A DNA stretch of 64,000 bases from Kribbella aluminosa (GTDB lineage: Bacteria > Actinomycetota > Actinomycetes > Propionibacteriales > Kribbellaceae), in assembly GCF_017876295.1 (NCBI RefSeq), contig NZ_JAGINT010000002.1:3596001-3660000 (forward strand), given 5' to 3'. Position 1 is the first letter of the stretch. Each line of letters starts with the position of its first letter. A model generated the notes under the pieces. The model worked only from the letters and a program-made list of their open reading frames with translations. It did no database searches and had not been told where the DNA came from. Shown piece after piece: positions 41,588-50,472 of the stretch. The position numbers and the translations under genes were made by a program.

Positions 41588-43732
41588 GGTACAGAGGTTG
41601 AGGTGCGGCTGACCAGTGGATTGCTGCATGCCTGGCAGGAGCGGAACCGGGCGGCGACGATCCCGCACGCGATCGCGGAGTTGCGGAAGGCCGGGAACCT
41701 CGAGAACCTCCGGCGGCTCGGTGACCCGTCGGTCGGGGGGTACCGCGGGCGGTACCCGTTCCTGGACACGGATCTGTACAAGACCCTCGAAGGACTCGCC
41801 TACGAAGTCGGCCGCGAGGACGCGCCGGCGGGTGCGCAGGAGTTCTACGACGAGGTCGTCGGACTGCTCGAACAGGCCCAGGCGGACGACGGTTACCTGA
41901 ACTCGTACTTCCAGGACCCGGACCAGCCGAAGCAGCCCTGGTCGGATCTCGGCTGGGGGCACGAGCTGTACAACCTCGGCCACCTCATCCAGGCGGCCGT
42001 CGCGGCGCAGCGTCGATTGTCGGATGGCAGATTGTTGACAATCGCCCGGCGGTTCGCGGATCTCGTCGTCCGGAAGTACGGCGTGGAGGGCGAGGAGGTC
42101 GTCGACGGCCATCCCGAGGTGGAGATGGCGCTCGTCGAGCTTTATCGTGAAACCGGCGAGGCGGCATACCTGACGCAGGCGCAGCTGTTCGTCGACCGGC
42201 GCGGGCAGGGGAAACTCAAGCACACGATCTTCCCGGGGGAGTACTTCCAGGATCACGTCCCGTTCCGCGAGCTGTCTTCCGTCACCGGGCACGCCGTACG
42301 GATGGCGTACCTCGCCGCCGGTGCGGCCGACGTACACCTGGAGACCGGCGACCCGACGCTGCTCGCGGCGCTCGAGCGGCTGTGGGACGACATGGTCGCG
42401 ACCAAGCTGTATCTCACCGGCGGACTCGGCAGCCGGCACTCCGACGAGGCGATCGGTGACCGGTACGAGCTGCCGTCGGAGCGGGCGTACGCCGAGACGT
42501 GTGCGGCGATCGCGACGATGCAGTGGGCGTGGCGGATGTTCCGCGCGACGGGCAAGGCGTCGTACCTCGATGTGTACGAGACGGTGCTTTACAACGCTTA
42601 TGCGGTGGGGCTTTCGGCCGACGGTACGGCGTTCTTCTACGACAACCCGCTGCAGCGCCGGCCGGATCACGAGCAGCGCTCCGGTGCTGAGGACGGCGGC
42701 GAACTCCTCCGCCGCGCGTGGTTCGGCTGTCCATGCTGCCCGCCGAACATCATCCGCTGGATGTCCGAACTCCAGGACCACGTTGCCCTCCACCGCGACA
42801 ACACCCTGTACGTCGGCATCTACACCGACGCCCACCTCACCGCCGGAGACCTCGCGGTCACCGTCAACACCAACTACCCGTGGAACGGCGAAGTCACCCT
42901 CACCGTCGAGTCCGCCCCGACCGAAGAACAAACCCTCGCGCTCCGCATCCCGCACTGGGCAACCGGGGCAACCATCACCGAGCCAGGCGAAACCGCAGTC
43001 CAGCCTGGCCCTACCGGACAGCGCGGTCCTGCCGGGCAGGCTGACGCTGCAGCCCAGCCTGGTGCTGCGGGGCAGGCAGCCCACGGAGGAGCAGCCCGGG
43101 GCGGGGCGGATGGGTCGCTCGGCGCAGTGGCCCAGGGAGCGGCAGCTCACGGAGGACCTGCCGACGGGGGAGCTGCCGACGGGGGAGCTGCCGACGGGGG
43201 AGCTGCTCACGGGGGAGCTGCTCACGGGGGAGCTGCCCACGGAGGAGCGGCCCCGGGTGGGGCGGATGAGTCGCTGGGTGGGCAGTGGGGGGAGGACGGG
43301 TGGGTTCGTGTTCGTCGGGTGTTTGTGCCGGGTGATGTTGTCAGGTTGACGTTGCCGATGGCGGCTCGGGCGCACGGGGTTCATCCGTATGTGGACGCGG
43401 CCCGTGGAGCGATTGCTGTTGCCCGGGGCCCGGTTGTCTATTGCGTTGAGCAACAAGATGTGGCCGCGCCGGTGGACGACCTGCTGCTGACGCCGGCGGG
43501 TGTCGCGGCGGCGACGGCGCGGATGGATGACGAGCACGTCGTACTGGATCTCACCGCCGGTGTCGCCCAGCCGCCGGCGCCTGAGCTGTACCCGGTGCTC
43601 ACCGAAACACCCCAGACTCCAGCGCTTCAAGCCTCGAAGCACGTGCCGGTGACGTTGTCGCCGTACTTCCTCTGGGGAAACCGTCAGCCCCTGGCCATGC
43701 GTGTGTGGCTGCGAACCGAAAGAGAATACTGA
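41579..43732 (+). CDS. GH127 beta-L-arabinofuranosidase, intracellular
   Basis: 717 residues, no signal peptide. GH127 enzymes (HypBA1 type) remove beta-L-arabinofuranose from hydroxyproline-linked arabino-oligosaccharides of plant cell-wall proteins. The zinc site known from HypBA1 (Glu, Cys, Cys, Cys, one being the nucleophile) is preserved: Glu306-Thr-Cys308 in AYAETCAA and Cys386-Cys387 in GCPCCPPN. Other marks are HELYNLGHLIQAAV and LYLTGGLGSRHSDEAIG. Oddity: an Ala/Gly/Asp/His repeat (GGAADGGAAHGGAA, 15-bp units, about 43140-43255) and Ala/Gln-rich sequence are inserted in the C-terminal beta domain. First gene of the operon to 50379; stop and next start overlap (TGATG). Confidence 0.92.
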   Translation: MSHGTEVEVRLTSGLLHAWQERNRAATIPHAIAELRKAGNLENLRRLGDPSVGGYRGRYPFLDTDLYKTLEGLAYEVGREDAPAGAQEFYDEVVGLLEQAQADDGYLNSYFQDPDQPKQPWSDLGWGHELYNLGHLIQAAVAAQRRLSDGRLLTIARRFADLVVRKYGVEGEEVVDGHPEVEMALVELYRETGEAAYLTQAQLFVDRRGQGKLKHTIFPGEYFQDHVPFRELSSVTGHAVRMAYLAAGAADVHLETGDPTLLAALERLWDDMVATKLYLTGGLGSRHSDEAIGDRYELPSERAYAETCAAIATMQWAWRMFRATGKASYLDVYETVLYNAYAVGLSADGTAFFYDNPLQRRPDHEQRSGAEDGGELLRRAWFGCPCCPPNIIRWMSELQDHVALHRDNTLYVGIYTDAHLTAGDLAVTVNTNYPWNGEVTLTVESAPTEEQTLALRIPHWATGATITEPGETAVQPGPTGQRGPAGQADAAAQPGAAGQAAHGGAARGGADGSLGAVAQGAAAHGGPADGGAADGGAADGGAAHGGAAHGGAAHGGAAPGGADESLGGQWGEDGWVRVRRVFVPGDVVRLTLPMAARAHGVHPYVDAARGAIAVARGPVVYCVEQQDVAAPVDDLLLTPAGVAAATARMDDEHVVLDLTAGVAQPPAPELYPVLTETPQTPALQASKHVPVTLSPYFLWGNRQPLAMRVWLRTEREY
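42031..42042. promoter_or_regulatory. Intragenic ATTGTTGACAAT palindrome-like motif
   Basis: ATTGT-TG-ACAAT inside the GH127 gene, encoded by AGA-TTG-TTG-ACA-ATC, four of which are rare codons in this GC-rich genome. A further half site GATTGT precedes it at 42015-42020. Resembles TTGT-N2-ACAA sites of GntR/FCD regulators; function inferred. Confidence 0.35.
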
Positions 43733-45426
43733 TGAAGAGAACCTCGAAGCTGGTCGGGCTCGTGGCGGCCGCAGCGCTGGCCCTCACCGCGTGTGGCGGC
43801 GGTGCGTCCGGGACGAAGGGCGCGTCGGATGGCCCAGGCGCCAAGGCCGTGCAGGGCGGTACGTTGCAGGTGCTCGCGAACGCGGCGTTCTCGCACCTGG
43901 ACCCGGCCCGTGGGTTCGACGGCGGCGTGAACAACTTTTACCGGCTGATCTACCGCACGCTCACCACCCAGGGCGCGGCGCCGGGCGCGGACGGTACGAA
44001 GATCGTCGCGGATCTCGCCACCGATGCCGGCAAGCCGACGGACGGCGGCAAGACCTGGACGTTCACGCTGAAGGACGGCCTGTTCTTCGAGACCGGTGCG
44101 CCGATCACCAGCGCGGACGTGAAGTGGGGCGTCGAGCGCGCCTGGGACCCGGAGATCGGGATCGGTTCGCCGTACGCGAAGCAGCTGATCGAGGCACCCG
44201 CGTCGTACCAGGGCCCGTACAAGTCCGGTGGATTGTCAACAATCCAAACACCCGACGCGAAGACCATCGTCTTCCACCTGAAGAAGCCGTTCGCGGACTT
44301 CGGCAGCGTGGTCGCACAGAACACCTTCACGCCGGTACCGAAGGGCCAGGGCGCGGGTAATGCGCTGGACAGCAAGCCGATCGCATCCGGTCCGTACAAG
44401 CTGGCCGACTACAAGCCGGGCGCCTCGCTGAAGCTGGTCCGCAACGACAAGTGGGACAAGAAGACCGACGACGTCCGGACCGCGAACCCGGACGCGTTCC
44501 AGTGGACGTTCGGGCTCGACCCGGCGACGATCGACGAGCGGATGATCGCCGGCCAGGGCACCGACGCGGACGCGATCGCCGGTACTGTCCAGGCCGCGAG
44601 CGTGGCCCGGATCCAGACGCCGCAGCTCAAGCAGCGGACGATGACCGGCATCAACGGATGTACGACGTACATGGGTCTGAACACCACGAAGAAGCCGCTC
44701 GACAACGTCAAGGTCCGGCAGGCGATCAACCTCGCGGTGAACAAGCAGACCGTTCGAGACGCGGACGGCGGGTCGGCACTCGCCGAGATCGGTACCACGA
44801 TCCAGCCGCCGACGATCACCGGCCGGCTGGACTACGACCCGTACCCGAGCCCGGACCACAAGGGTGACGCCGACGCCGCCCGCAAGCTGCTCACCGAGGC
44901 CGGGTTCGCGGGAGGTTTCACGATGACGCTCGACACCCGCGCCCAGCCGAAGATGCAGGCGATGGCGGTCGCGATCCAGCAGGCGCTGGAGCCGCTGAAG
45001 ATCACCGTGAAGATCAACACGATCGACACCGCGACGTACTACGAGGTGATCGGTACGACGTCCCAGCAGCACGACGCCGCGATCACCGGGTGGTGCCCGG
45101 ACTGGCCTTCCGGCGCGACCTTCCTGCCGCCGCTGTTCGACGGCCGCAACATCACCCCGAAGGGCAACTCGAATCTGTCCCAGCTGAACGACCCGGGAGT
45201 GAACGCGAAGATCGACGAGATCTCCAAGCTCACCGACGTGACCGCGGCGAACAAGGCGTACGGCGAGCTGGACAAGCAGATCATGGAGCTCGCGCCGGTC
45301 GTCCCGCTGCTGTACGAGAAGGTGCTGATGCTTGTCGGGGGCAACATTGGCGGCGCCTACCTTCATGACGGGTTCTCCGGCGGTATCGACCTGGTGTCCG
45401 TCGGCCTGAAGGACGCGAGCAAGTGA
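43732..45426 (+). CDS. Family-5 (peptide-type) ABC transporter substrate-binding lipoprotein
   Basis: 564-residue receptor of the DppA/OppA superfamily from ATG 43732. The lipoprotein signal ends LALTACGGG (lipobox LTAC). SBP_bac_5 hallmarks: YRTLTTQGAAPGADG, DGGKTWTFTLKDGLFFETG, ITSADVKWGVERAWDP, VRQAINLAVNKQTV and the C-terminal TGWCPDWPSGATF block. Members bind oligopeptides, oligosaccharides or glycoconjugates. The neighbours (beta-L-arabinofuranosidase, prolyl aminopeptidase) suggest arabinosylated hydroxyproline peptides. Overlaps the next gene by 4 bp (GTGA). Confidence 0.92.
   Translation: MKRTSKLVGLVAAAALALTACGGGASGTKGASDGPGAKAVQGGTLQVLANAAFSHLDPARGFDGGVNNFYRLIYRTLTTQGAAPGADGTKIVADLATDAGKPTDGGKTWTFTLKDGLFFETGAPITSADVKWGVERAWDPEIGIGSPYAKQLIEAPASYQGPYKSGGLSTIQTPDAKTIVFHLKKPFADFGSVVAQNTFTPVPKGQGAGNALDSKPIASGPYKLADYKPGASLKLVRNDKWDKKTDDVRTANPDAFQWTFGLDPATIDERMIAGQGTDADAIAGTVQAASVARIQTPQLKQRTMTGINGCTTYMGLNTTKKPLDNVKVRQAINLAVNKQTVRDADGGSALAEIGTTIQPPTITGRLDYDPYPSPDHKGDADAARKLLTEAGFAGGFTMTLDTRAQPKMQAMAVAIQQALEPLKITVKINTIDTATYYEVIGTTSQQHDAAITGWCPDWPSGATFLPPLFDGRNITPKGNSNLSQLNDPGVNAKIDEISKLTDVTAANKAYGELDKQIMELAPVVPLLYEKVLMLVGGNIGGAYLHDGFSGGIDLVSVGLKDASK
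44232..44243. promoter_or_regulatory. Intragenic ATTGTCAACAAT palindrome
   Basis: Within the receptor gene; extends to GGATTGT-CA-ACAATCC, a 16-bp perfect dyad. The codons (TTG TCA ACA ATC CAA ACA) are atypical here, so the sequence appears constrained at DNA level. Same motif as at 42031 and 63330. Confidence 0.35.
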
Positions 45427-46379
45427 CAACCGGTCCGACACTGGCCGAGGTCGAGGAGGTGGCACCGGCGGCTCCGGCCGCCGGTCCGCCGGCCTCGGGC
45501 AAGCGGCTGCTCGCCACGATCACCAGGGACAAGGGTGCGCTCGCCTGCCTGGTGTTCCTCGCGATCGTGGTGCTGATGGCGGTCGCCGCGCCGCTGATCA
45601 CCAAGCTCAGCGGCTGGGGGCCGTACCAGTTCGACTCCGGGGCGATCAACTCCGACCTGGGCGGGCTGCCGCGCGGTGCGCTCGGCGGGATCAGCGGCTC
45701 GCACTGGTTCGGTGTCGAGCCGCAGAACGGGCGTGACCTGTTCGCGCGGATCGTGTACGGCGCCCGCGTATCGATAACAATCTCATTGTCTGCAACCTTG
45801 CTGACCGGGATCTTCGGCGTGGTGCTCGGCATGCTGGCCGGGTTCTACCGCGGCTGGGTCGACCAGGTGATCTCCCGGCTGATGGACTTCCTGATGGCGT
45901 TCCCGGCGCTGATCTTCATGATCGCGATCCTGTCGTCGCTGCCGTCCGGGAACCGGCCGGTACTGCTCGTCGTGGTGATCAGCGCGTTCGGCTGGCCGTA
46001 CCTGGCCCGGGTGATCCGCGGCCAGACCATGACGCTGGCGAACCGCGAGTTCGTCGAGGCGGCCCGGGCGTCCGGGGCGAAGGACACCCAGGTGGTGTTC
46101 CGGGAGATCCTGCCGAACCTGCGCGGCTCGATCGTCGTGATGACCACGCTCGCGATCCCGGGGTACATCGGCACCGAGGCCGGTCTGTCGTTCCTCGGCG
46201 TCGGGGTCACGCCGCCGACCGCGTCCTGGGGCCAGATGATCGCGAGCTCGGTGAGCTGGTACTCGGTCGACCCGATGTTCTTCGCGATCCCCGGCCTGTT
46301 CCTGTTCCTCACCGTGCTCTCGCTGACGGTCCTCGGCGACAAGATCCGCACACTCATCGACCAAGGAGAGGCGGCATGA
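45423..46379 (+). CDS. Peptide-type ABC transporter permease (DppC/OppC-like)
   Basis: 318-residue permease with a 35-residue Ala/Pro-rich N-terminus and about six helices; the OppC N-terminal helix with APLIT, the periplasmic loop HWFGVEPQNGRDLFARIVYGAR (split HWFGVEPQNGRDLF + ARIVYGAR), EAARASGAKDTQVVFREILPN (coupling EAA motif) and GLSFLGVGVTPPTASWGQM identify a DppC-type subunit. Start GTG 45423 overlaps the receptor stop. An everted ACAAT-ctc-ATTGT lies at 45777-45789. Order C before B is unusual for dpp operons but seen in actinobacteria. Confidence 0.92.
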   Translation: MTTGPTLAEVEEVAPAAPAAGPPASGKRLLATITRDKGALACLVFLAIVVLMAVAAPLITKLSGWGPYQFDSGAINSDLGGLPRGALGGISGSHWFGVEPQNGRDLFARIVYGARVSITISLSATLLTGIFGVVLGMLAGFYRGWVDQVISRLMDFLMAFPALIFMIAILSSLPSGNRPVLLVVVISAFGWPYLARVIRGQTMTLANREFVEAARASGAKDTQVVFREILPNLRGSIVVMTTLAIPGYIGTEAGLSFLGVGVTPPTASWGQMIASSVSWYSVDPMFFAIPGLFLFLTVLSLTVLGDKIRTLIDQGEAA

Positions 46380-46428
46380 CTGTGCTTTTGGCCGGGCCTT
46401 CGGCGCCGGCGTGGTCATGGGGCTGTTA

Positions 46429-46483
46429 CTCCCGGCCTTCCCTCGTCGCTCCGGTCGCTTCGCTCCTCAGTCCAGGCCGGGAG
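46429..46483 (+). promoter_or_regulatory. Hairpin hiding the ribosome-binding site of the second permease
   Basis: CTCCCGGCCT (46429-46438) and AGGCCGGGAG (46474-46483) form a perfect 10-bp stem. The right arm holds the GGGAGG Shine-Dalgarno of the ATG at 46489. This 109-bp gap is the only sizeable one in the operon; all other junctions overlap. It could tune the permease ratio or be a repeat insertion (the loop has the tcgcttcgctcc type of sequence common in such repeats). Confidence 0.55.
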
Positions 46484-46488
46484 GCCCC

Positions 46489-47472
46489 ATGACCCGGTAC
46501 ATTCTGGGCCGGCTCGGTGGTGTCGTGCTGATCCTGCTTGCCGTCTGTCTGTTCACGTACCTGATCTTCTTCGAGCTGTCGCCGGATCCGGCGGTGATGA
46601 TCTGCGGCAAGACCTGTACGCCGGAGCGCATCGACTCGATCCGTGACGTGCTCGGGCTGAACCAGCCGATCCTGACCCAGTTCTGGGATTTCCTGAGCGG
46701 GATCTTCGTGGGTCGTGACTACGGCTCGGTGCACTGCTCGGCGCCGTGTCTCGGGTACAGCTTCCAGACCAACGAGTCGGTGTGGAGCATGATCACCGCA
46801 CGGCTGCCCGTCAGCGTCACGGTCGCGGTCGGTGCGGCGGTGCTGTGGCTGCTCGCCGGCGTGCTCGGCGGCCTGATCAGCGCGGTCAAGCAGGGCACCT
46901 GGTGGGACCGTTCGGCGATGGCGCTCGCGCTCGGCGGGGTCAGCGTGCCGAACTACGTGCTCGCGCTCGTGCTGCAGTACGTGCTGGTCGTGAAGCTGCA
47001 GGTCCTGCCGTTCCCGTCGGTGGTGTCGTTTGTCGACAATCCTGTTGTCTGGTTCGAGTCGTACCTGATGCCCTGGGTGGTGCTGGCCGTCGGCTACGCC
47101 TGTCTGTACGCCCGGCTGACCCGGAGCAACGTCATCGACACGTTGTCGGAGAACTACTTCCGGACGGCCCGGGCGAAGGGCCTGAGCGGCGCGCTGATCA
47201 TGCGCCGGCACGCGCTGCGGCCCGCGCTGACGCCGATCACCACGATCTTCGGGATGGACTTCGCCGGCCTGCTCGGCGGCGCGCTGATCACCGAGACCGT
47301 GTTCGGCCTGAACGGAATCGGCAAGATGGCGGCCGACTCGATCGCCAAGAACGACCAGCCGGTGATCATGGCGGTGACGCTGCTGGCCGCGTTCTTCGTT
47401 GTCATCGGCAACGTTGTCGTTGACCTGCTCTACACCGCCCTGGATCCGCGGGTACGGGTGGTGTCGTCATGA
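46489..47472 (+). CDS. Peptide-type ABC transporter permease (DppB/OppB-like)
   Basis: 327-residue permease, ATG 46489 (MTRYILGRLGGVVLILLAVCL). DppB features: RLxxxxxxL-like first helix, a long extracytoplasmic loop with LGLNQPILTQFWDFLSG, GVSVPNYVLALVLQYVLV, and the coupling loop YFRTARAKGLSGALIMRRHALRPALTP. Two Cys pairs (MICGKTCTP, HCSAPCLGY) in the external loop may form disulfides. Overlaps the next gene by ATGA (47469-47472). Confidence 0.92.
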   Translation: MTRYILGRLGGVVLILLAVCLFTYLIFFELSPDPAVMICGKTCTPERIDSIRDVLGLNQPILTQFWDFLSGIFVGRDYGSVHCSAPCLGYSFQTNESVWSMITARLPVSVTVAVGAAVLWLLAGVLGGLISAVKQGTWWDRSAMALALGGVSVPNYVLALVLQYVLVVKLQVLPFPSVVSFVDNPVVWFESYLMPWVVLAVGYACLYARLTRSNVIDTLSENYFRTARAKGLSGALIMRRHALRPALTPITTIFGMDFAGLLGGALITETVFGLNGIGKMAADSIAKNDQPVIMAVTLLAAFFVVIGNVVVDLLYTALDPRVRVVSS

Positions 47473-48284
47473 GTGGTCAATTGTTTGTTGTCGACAATCT
47501 GACGGTTACGTTGCCGACCAGCCGCGGACCGGTCGACGTGGTGAAGGACGTGTCGTTCACGGTCGGCCGGGACGAGACCGTGGGGATCGTCGGCGAGTCC
47601 GGGTCGGGCAAATCGATGACCGCGCTCGCCGTACTCGGGCTGCTGCCGCGCGGCGCCCGTACGTCGGGCAGCGTCACGCTGGACGGCGCCGAGCTGCTCG
47701 GGCGGACCGACCGCGAGCTCCGAGCGGTCCGCGGCAACGCGATCTCGATGGTGTTCCAGGACCCGTTGTCGTCGCTGAATCCCTACTACACCGTGGGACT
47801 GCAGATCGAGGAGATGTACCGGGCCCATCGCGGCGGCTCCCGCAAGGGCGCGCGCCGGGTCGCGATCGAGGCGCTGGAGCGGGTCGGGATCCCCGATCCG
47901 GGGCGCCGGGTGGATCACTACCCGCACCAGTTCTCCGGTGGGCAACGGCAGCGCGTGATGATCGCGATGGCGTTGTGCTGTTCGCCGTCGCTGCTGATCG
48001 CGGACGAGCCGACGACCGCGCTCGACGTGACCGTGCAGGCCCAGATCCTCGAGCTGCTGGACGAACTCCAGACCTCGACCGGCACCGGGATGATCTTCAT
48101 CACCCACGACCTCGCGGTGATCAGCTCGATCGCCCAGCGCGTCCTGGTGATGCAGTCCGGGGACCCGGTCGAGTACGGGACCGCGGAGCAGGTGTTCTCG
48201 GACCCGCGGCACGAGTACACGCGGATGCTGCTGGACGCCGTACCCAGAATCGATGACGGAATCGACGACGAGGTGGCACCGTGA
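47469..48284 (+). CDS. Peptide-type ABC transporter ATP-binding protein (DppD/OppD-like)
   Basis: 271-residue ATPase. Walker A GESGSGKSM, Q-loop MVFQDPLSSLNPYYTV, signature FSGGQRQRVMIA, Walker B LLIADEPTTALDVTVQAQIL, switch His LVFITHDL-type (IFITHDLAVISS). The short C-terminus lacks the Cys-rich oligopeptide_HPY iron-sulfur segment that longer DppD proteins carry. TTGTCGACAA lies in its first codons (47488-47497). Confidence 0.93.
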   Translation: MSGQLFVVDNLTVTLPTSRGPVDVVKDVSFTVGRDETVGIVGESGSGKSMTALAVLGLLPRGARTSGSVTLDGAELLGRTDRELRAVRGNAISMVFQDPLSSLNPYYTVGLQIEEMYRAHRGGSRKGARRVAIEALERVGIPDPGRRVDHYPHQFSGGQRQRVMIAMALCCSPSLLIADEPTTALDVTVQAQILELLDELQTSTGTGMIFITHDLAVISSIAQRVLVMQSGDPVEYGTAEQVFSDPRHEYTRMLLDAVPRIDDGIDDEVAP

Positions 48285-49105
48285 CGTTGCTGGAAGTACG
48301 GGGCGTGACCAAGGAGTTCGTCACCCGCGGCGAGGGTGCGCGGGCGCGGAAGTCCACGTTCACCGCGGTGGACGACGTGAGCTTCGAGGTCGAGCTGGGC
48401 GAGACGCTCGCGATCGTGGGCGAGTCCGGCAGCGGGAAGTCCACCACCGCACGGATCGCGGCCCGGTTGCTGGAACCCACCAACGGTACGGTGGTGTTCG
48501 ACGGCCAGGACGTGACCCGGGCCCAGGGCAAGGACCTGGCGAAGTTCCGGAACGACGTACAGGTGGTGTTCCAGGACCCGTTCTCGTCGCTGAACCCGCG
48601 GTACACCGTCGAGCGGATCATCACCGCGCCGCTCACCTACCAGGGCGTCACGCCGGCGACCACGAAGCGCGCGTTCGCGCAGGAGCTGATGGAGCGGGTC
48701 GGGCTGAACCCGGACCACTGCCGGCGGTACCCGGCGCAGTTCTCCGGCGGTCAGGCGCAACGGATCGGCATCGCCCGCGCGCTCGCCGTGAACCCCAAGC
48801 TGGTGATCTGCGACGAGGCGGTGTCGGCGCTCGACGTGTCGATCCAGGCGCAGGTCCTGGAGCTGCTGATGCGGCTGCAGCGGGAGAGCGGGTTCAGCTA
48901 CGTCTTCATCGCGCACGACCTGGCCGTCGTCCGGCAGATCTCGCAGCGCGTCGCGGTGATGAGCCGGGGCAGAATCGTGGAGGTGGGGTCGCGGGAGCAG
49001 GTGTTCGGCGAACCTCGGCACGAGTACACGAAGACGCTGCTGGCCGCCGTACCGCGGATCAATCCGGAGTGGGACGCCAGACGCAGGCAGAAAGAGGCGG
49101 GATGA
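48281..49105 (+). CDS. Peptide-type ABC transporter ATP-binding protein (DppF/OppF-like)
   Basis: 274-residue second ATPase of the importer. Walker A GESGSGKST, VVFQDPFSSLNPRYTVERI, signature FSGGQAQRIGIA, Walker B LVICDEAVSALDVSIQAQVL, switch His IAHDLAVVRQ. Walker B has DEA instead of the usual DEP. Starts at a GTGA overlap with the DppD-like gene and ends at an ATGA overlap with the hydrolase, so all components share one transcript. Confidence 0.93.
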   Translation: MTLLEVRGVTKEFVTRGEGARARKSTFTAVDDVSFEVELGETLAIVGESGSGKSTTARIAARLLEPTNGTVVFDGQDVTRAQGKDLAKFRNDVQVVFQDPFSSLNPRYTVERIITAPLTYQGVTPATTKRAFAQELMERVGLNPDHCRRYPAQFSGGQAQRIGIARALAVNPKLVICDEAVSALDVSIQAQVLELLMRLQRESGFSYVFIAHDLAVVRQISQRVAVMSRGRIVEVGSREQVFGEPRHEYTKTLLAAVPRINPEWDARRRQKEAG

Positions 49106-50379
49106 TCAGCTACACGATTCCTCGAATGCATGTCCGCGAGCACACCGTCGACGTTCCCATGGACTGGAACAGCCCGGGGGAGTCGATCAGCCTGTTCGCG
49201 CGGGAGCTGGTTGATCCGGCCAGGAAGGACGAGGAGCTGCCGTACCTCCTGTATCTGCAGGGCGGGCCCGGTGGGAAGGGGCCGCGGCCGGTCAGCGCGT
49301 CGGGGTGGATCGGGCAGGCGTTGAAGACGCATCGGGTCGTGCTGATGGATCAGCGCGGTACCGGTCGCAGTACGCCGGTGAGCGGCCGCCGGATGTCGGC
49401 GATGACGGCCGAGGACGGCGCGGAGTACCTCGCGCACTTCCGGGCGGACTCGATCGTCGCGGATGCCGAGCACCTGCGGAAGACCGTGTTCGGCGGCAAG
49501 CGCTGGTCGACGCTCGGCCAGAGCTACGGCGGATTCCTGACGCTCACCTACCTGTCCAAGGCGAGCGAGGGGCTGTCGGCCTGCTACGTCACCGGCGGGC
49601 TGGCGTCGATCGACCCGTCGGCCGCCGAGGTCTACCGGCGGACCTACCCGCGGGTCGCGGCGAAGAACCGCGAGTTCTACCGGAGGTACCCGCACAACGT
49701 CGAGCGGGTCGGCAGGCTGGCGGACCGGCTGGCCGAGGACGACGTACGGCTGCCGGACGGCGACCGTCTGACCGTACGCCGGTTGCAGTCGCTCGGGATC
49801 GACTTCGGGATGCAGCCCGGGTACGAGCGGATCCACTGGCTGCTCGACGAGGCGTTCGACGGCGACGAGCTGTCCGACACGTTCCTGGGCCAGGTCCTCG
49901 CCCAGTCGTCGTACCTCGGGAATCCGCTGTTCGCGGCGCTCCAGGAGAGCATCTACGGATCCGGCGACGGCGCGACCGGCTGGGCGGCCGAGGCGGAGCG
50001 GGCCCGGCGTCCGGAGTTCGCCGAGGACGCCCGGCCGCTGCTGTTCACCGGCGAGATGATGTACCCCTGGATGTTCGAGGAGATCCGCGGGCTGCGGCCG
50101 TTCCAGCGCGCCGTCGAGCTGCTCGCCGAACGCCCGGGCTGGCCGGAGCTGTACGACCTCGAGAAGCTCGCCGCGAACGACGTACCGGTCGCGGCCGCGG
50201 TGTACTTCGACGACATGTACGTCGACTCCGGGCTGCAGCTGGACACCGCGAGCCGGGTCGGGAACGTGCAGGCCTGGGTGACGAACGAGTACGAGCACGA
50301 CGGGCTCGGGTCGGACCGGGTGTTCGAGCGGCTGACCGAGCTGGTCGCCTCGATCGGGGGTGGCGTCCGGGATCAGTGA
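49102..50379 (+). CDS. Prolyl aminopeptidase-like alpha/beta hydrolase (S33), intracellular
   Basis: 425 residues, no signal peptide. Proline-iminopeptidase features: PYLLYLQGGPGGKGPRP (HGGPG-like oxyanion loop), LMDQRGTGRSTPV and nucleophile Ser141 in LGQSYGGFLTLTYL. The C-terminal part holds DDMYVDSGLQ (acid) and TNEYEHDGLGS (His). S33 enzymes of this group remove N-terminal Pro, and some accept hydroxyproline. Being the last gene of a peptide-import operon that begins with a beta-L-arabinofuranosidase, it would fit release of Hyp/Pro from imported peptides. Confidence 0.9.
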   Translation: MISYTIPRMHVREHTVDVPMDWNSPGESISLFARELVDPARKDEELPYLLYLQGGPGGKGPRPVSASGWIGQALKTHRVVLMDQRGTGRSTPVSGRRMSAMTAEDGAEYLAHFRADSIVADAEHLRKTVFGGKRWSTLGQSYGGFLTLTYLSKASEGLSACYVTGGLASIDPSAAEVYRRTYPRVAAKNREFYRRYPHNVERVGRLADRLAEDDVRLPDGDRLTVRRLQSLGIDFGMQPGYERIHWLLDEAFDGDELSDTFLGQVLAQSSYLGNPLFAALQESIYGSGDGATGWAAEAERARRPEFAEDARPLLFTGEMMYPWMFEEIRGLRPFQRAVELLAERPGWPELYDLEKLAANDVPVAAAVYFDDMYVDSGLQLDTASRVGNVQAWVTNEYEHDGLGSDRVFERLTELVASIGGGVRDQ

Positions 50380-50399
50380 CGGGCGTGTTTCACACTAGT

Positions 50400-50446
50400 T
50401 GGTGTCTGGTGATTCCCCGCCTACTGCGGGGAATCACCAGACACCA
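50400..50446. terminator. Perfect 21-bp inverted repeat after the glycopeptide operon
   Basis: Arms 50400-50420 and 50426-50446 are fully complementary (beginning TGGTGTCTGG and ending CCAGACACCA) with a 5-base loop CTACT. It is located 20 bp after the hydrolase stop and 26 bp before the GntR start. No T tract follows. It should terminate or attenuate read-through into the regulator gene, or serve as its operator. Confidence 0.6.
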
Positions 50447-50472
50447 CCTAAGGCGACCAGGGAGGTGAACCG

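Noticed and set aside
48253..50379. 708-codon frame extending the prolyl aminopeptidase upstream
   Set aside because: The first 280 codons are the out-of-frame shadow of the DppF-like ATPase; the ATG at 49102 with its ATGA overlap is the natural start.
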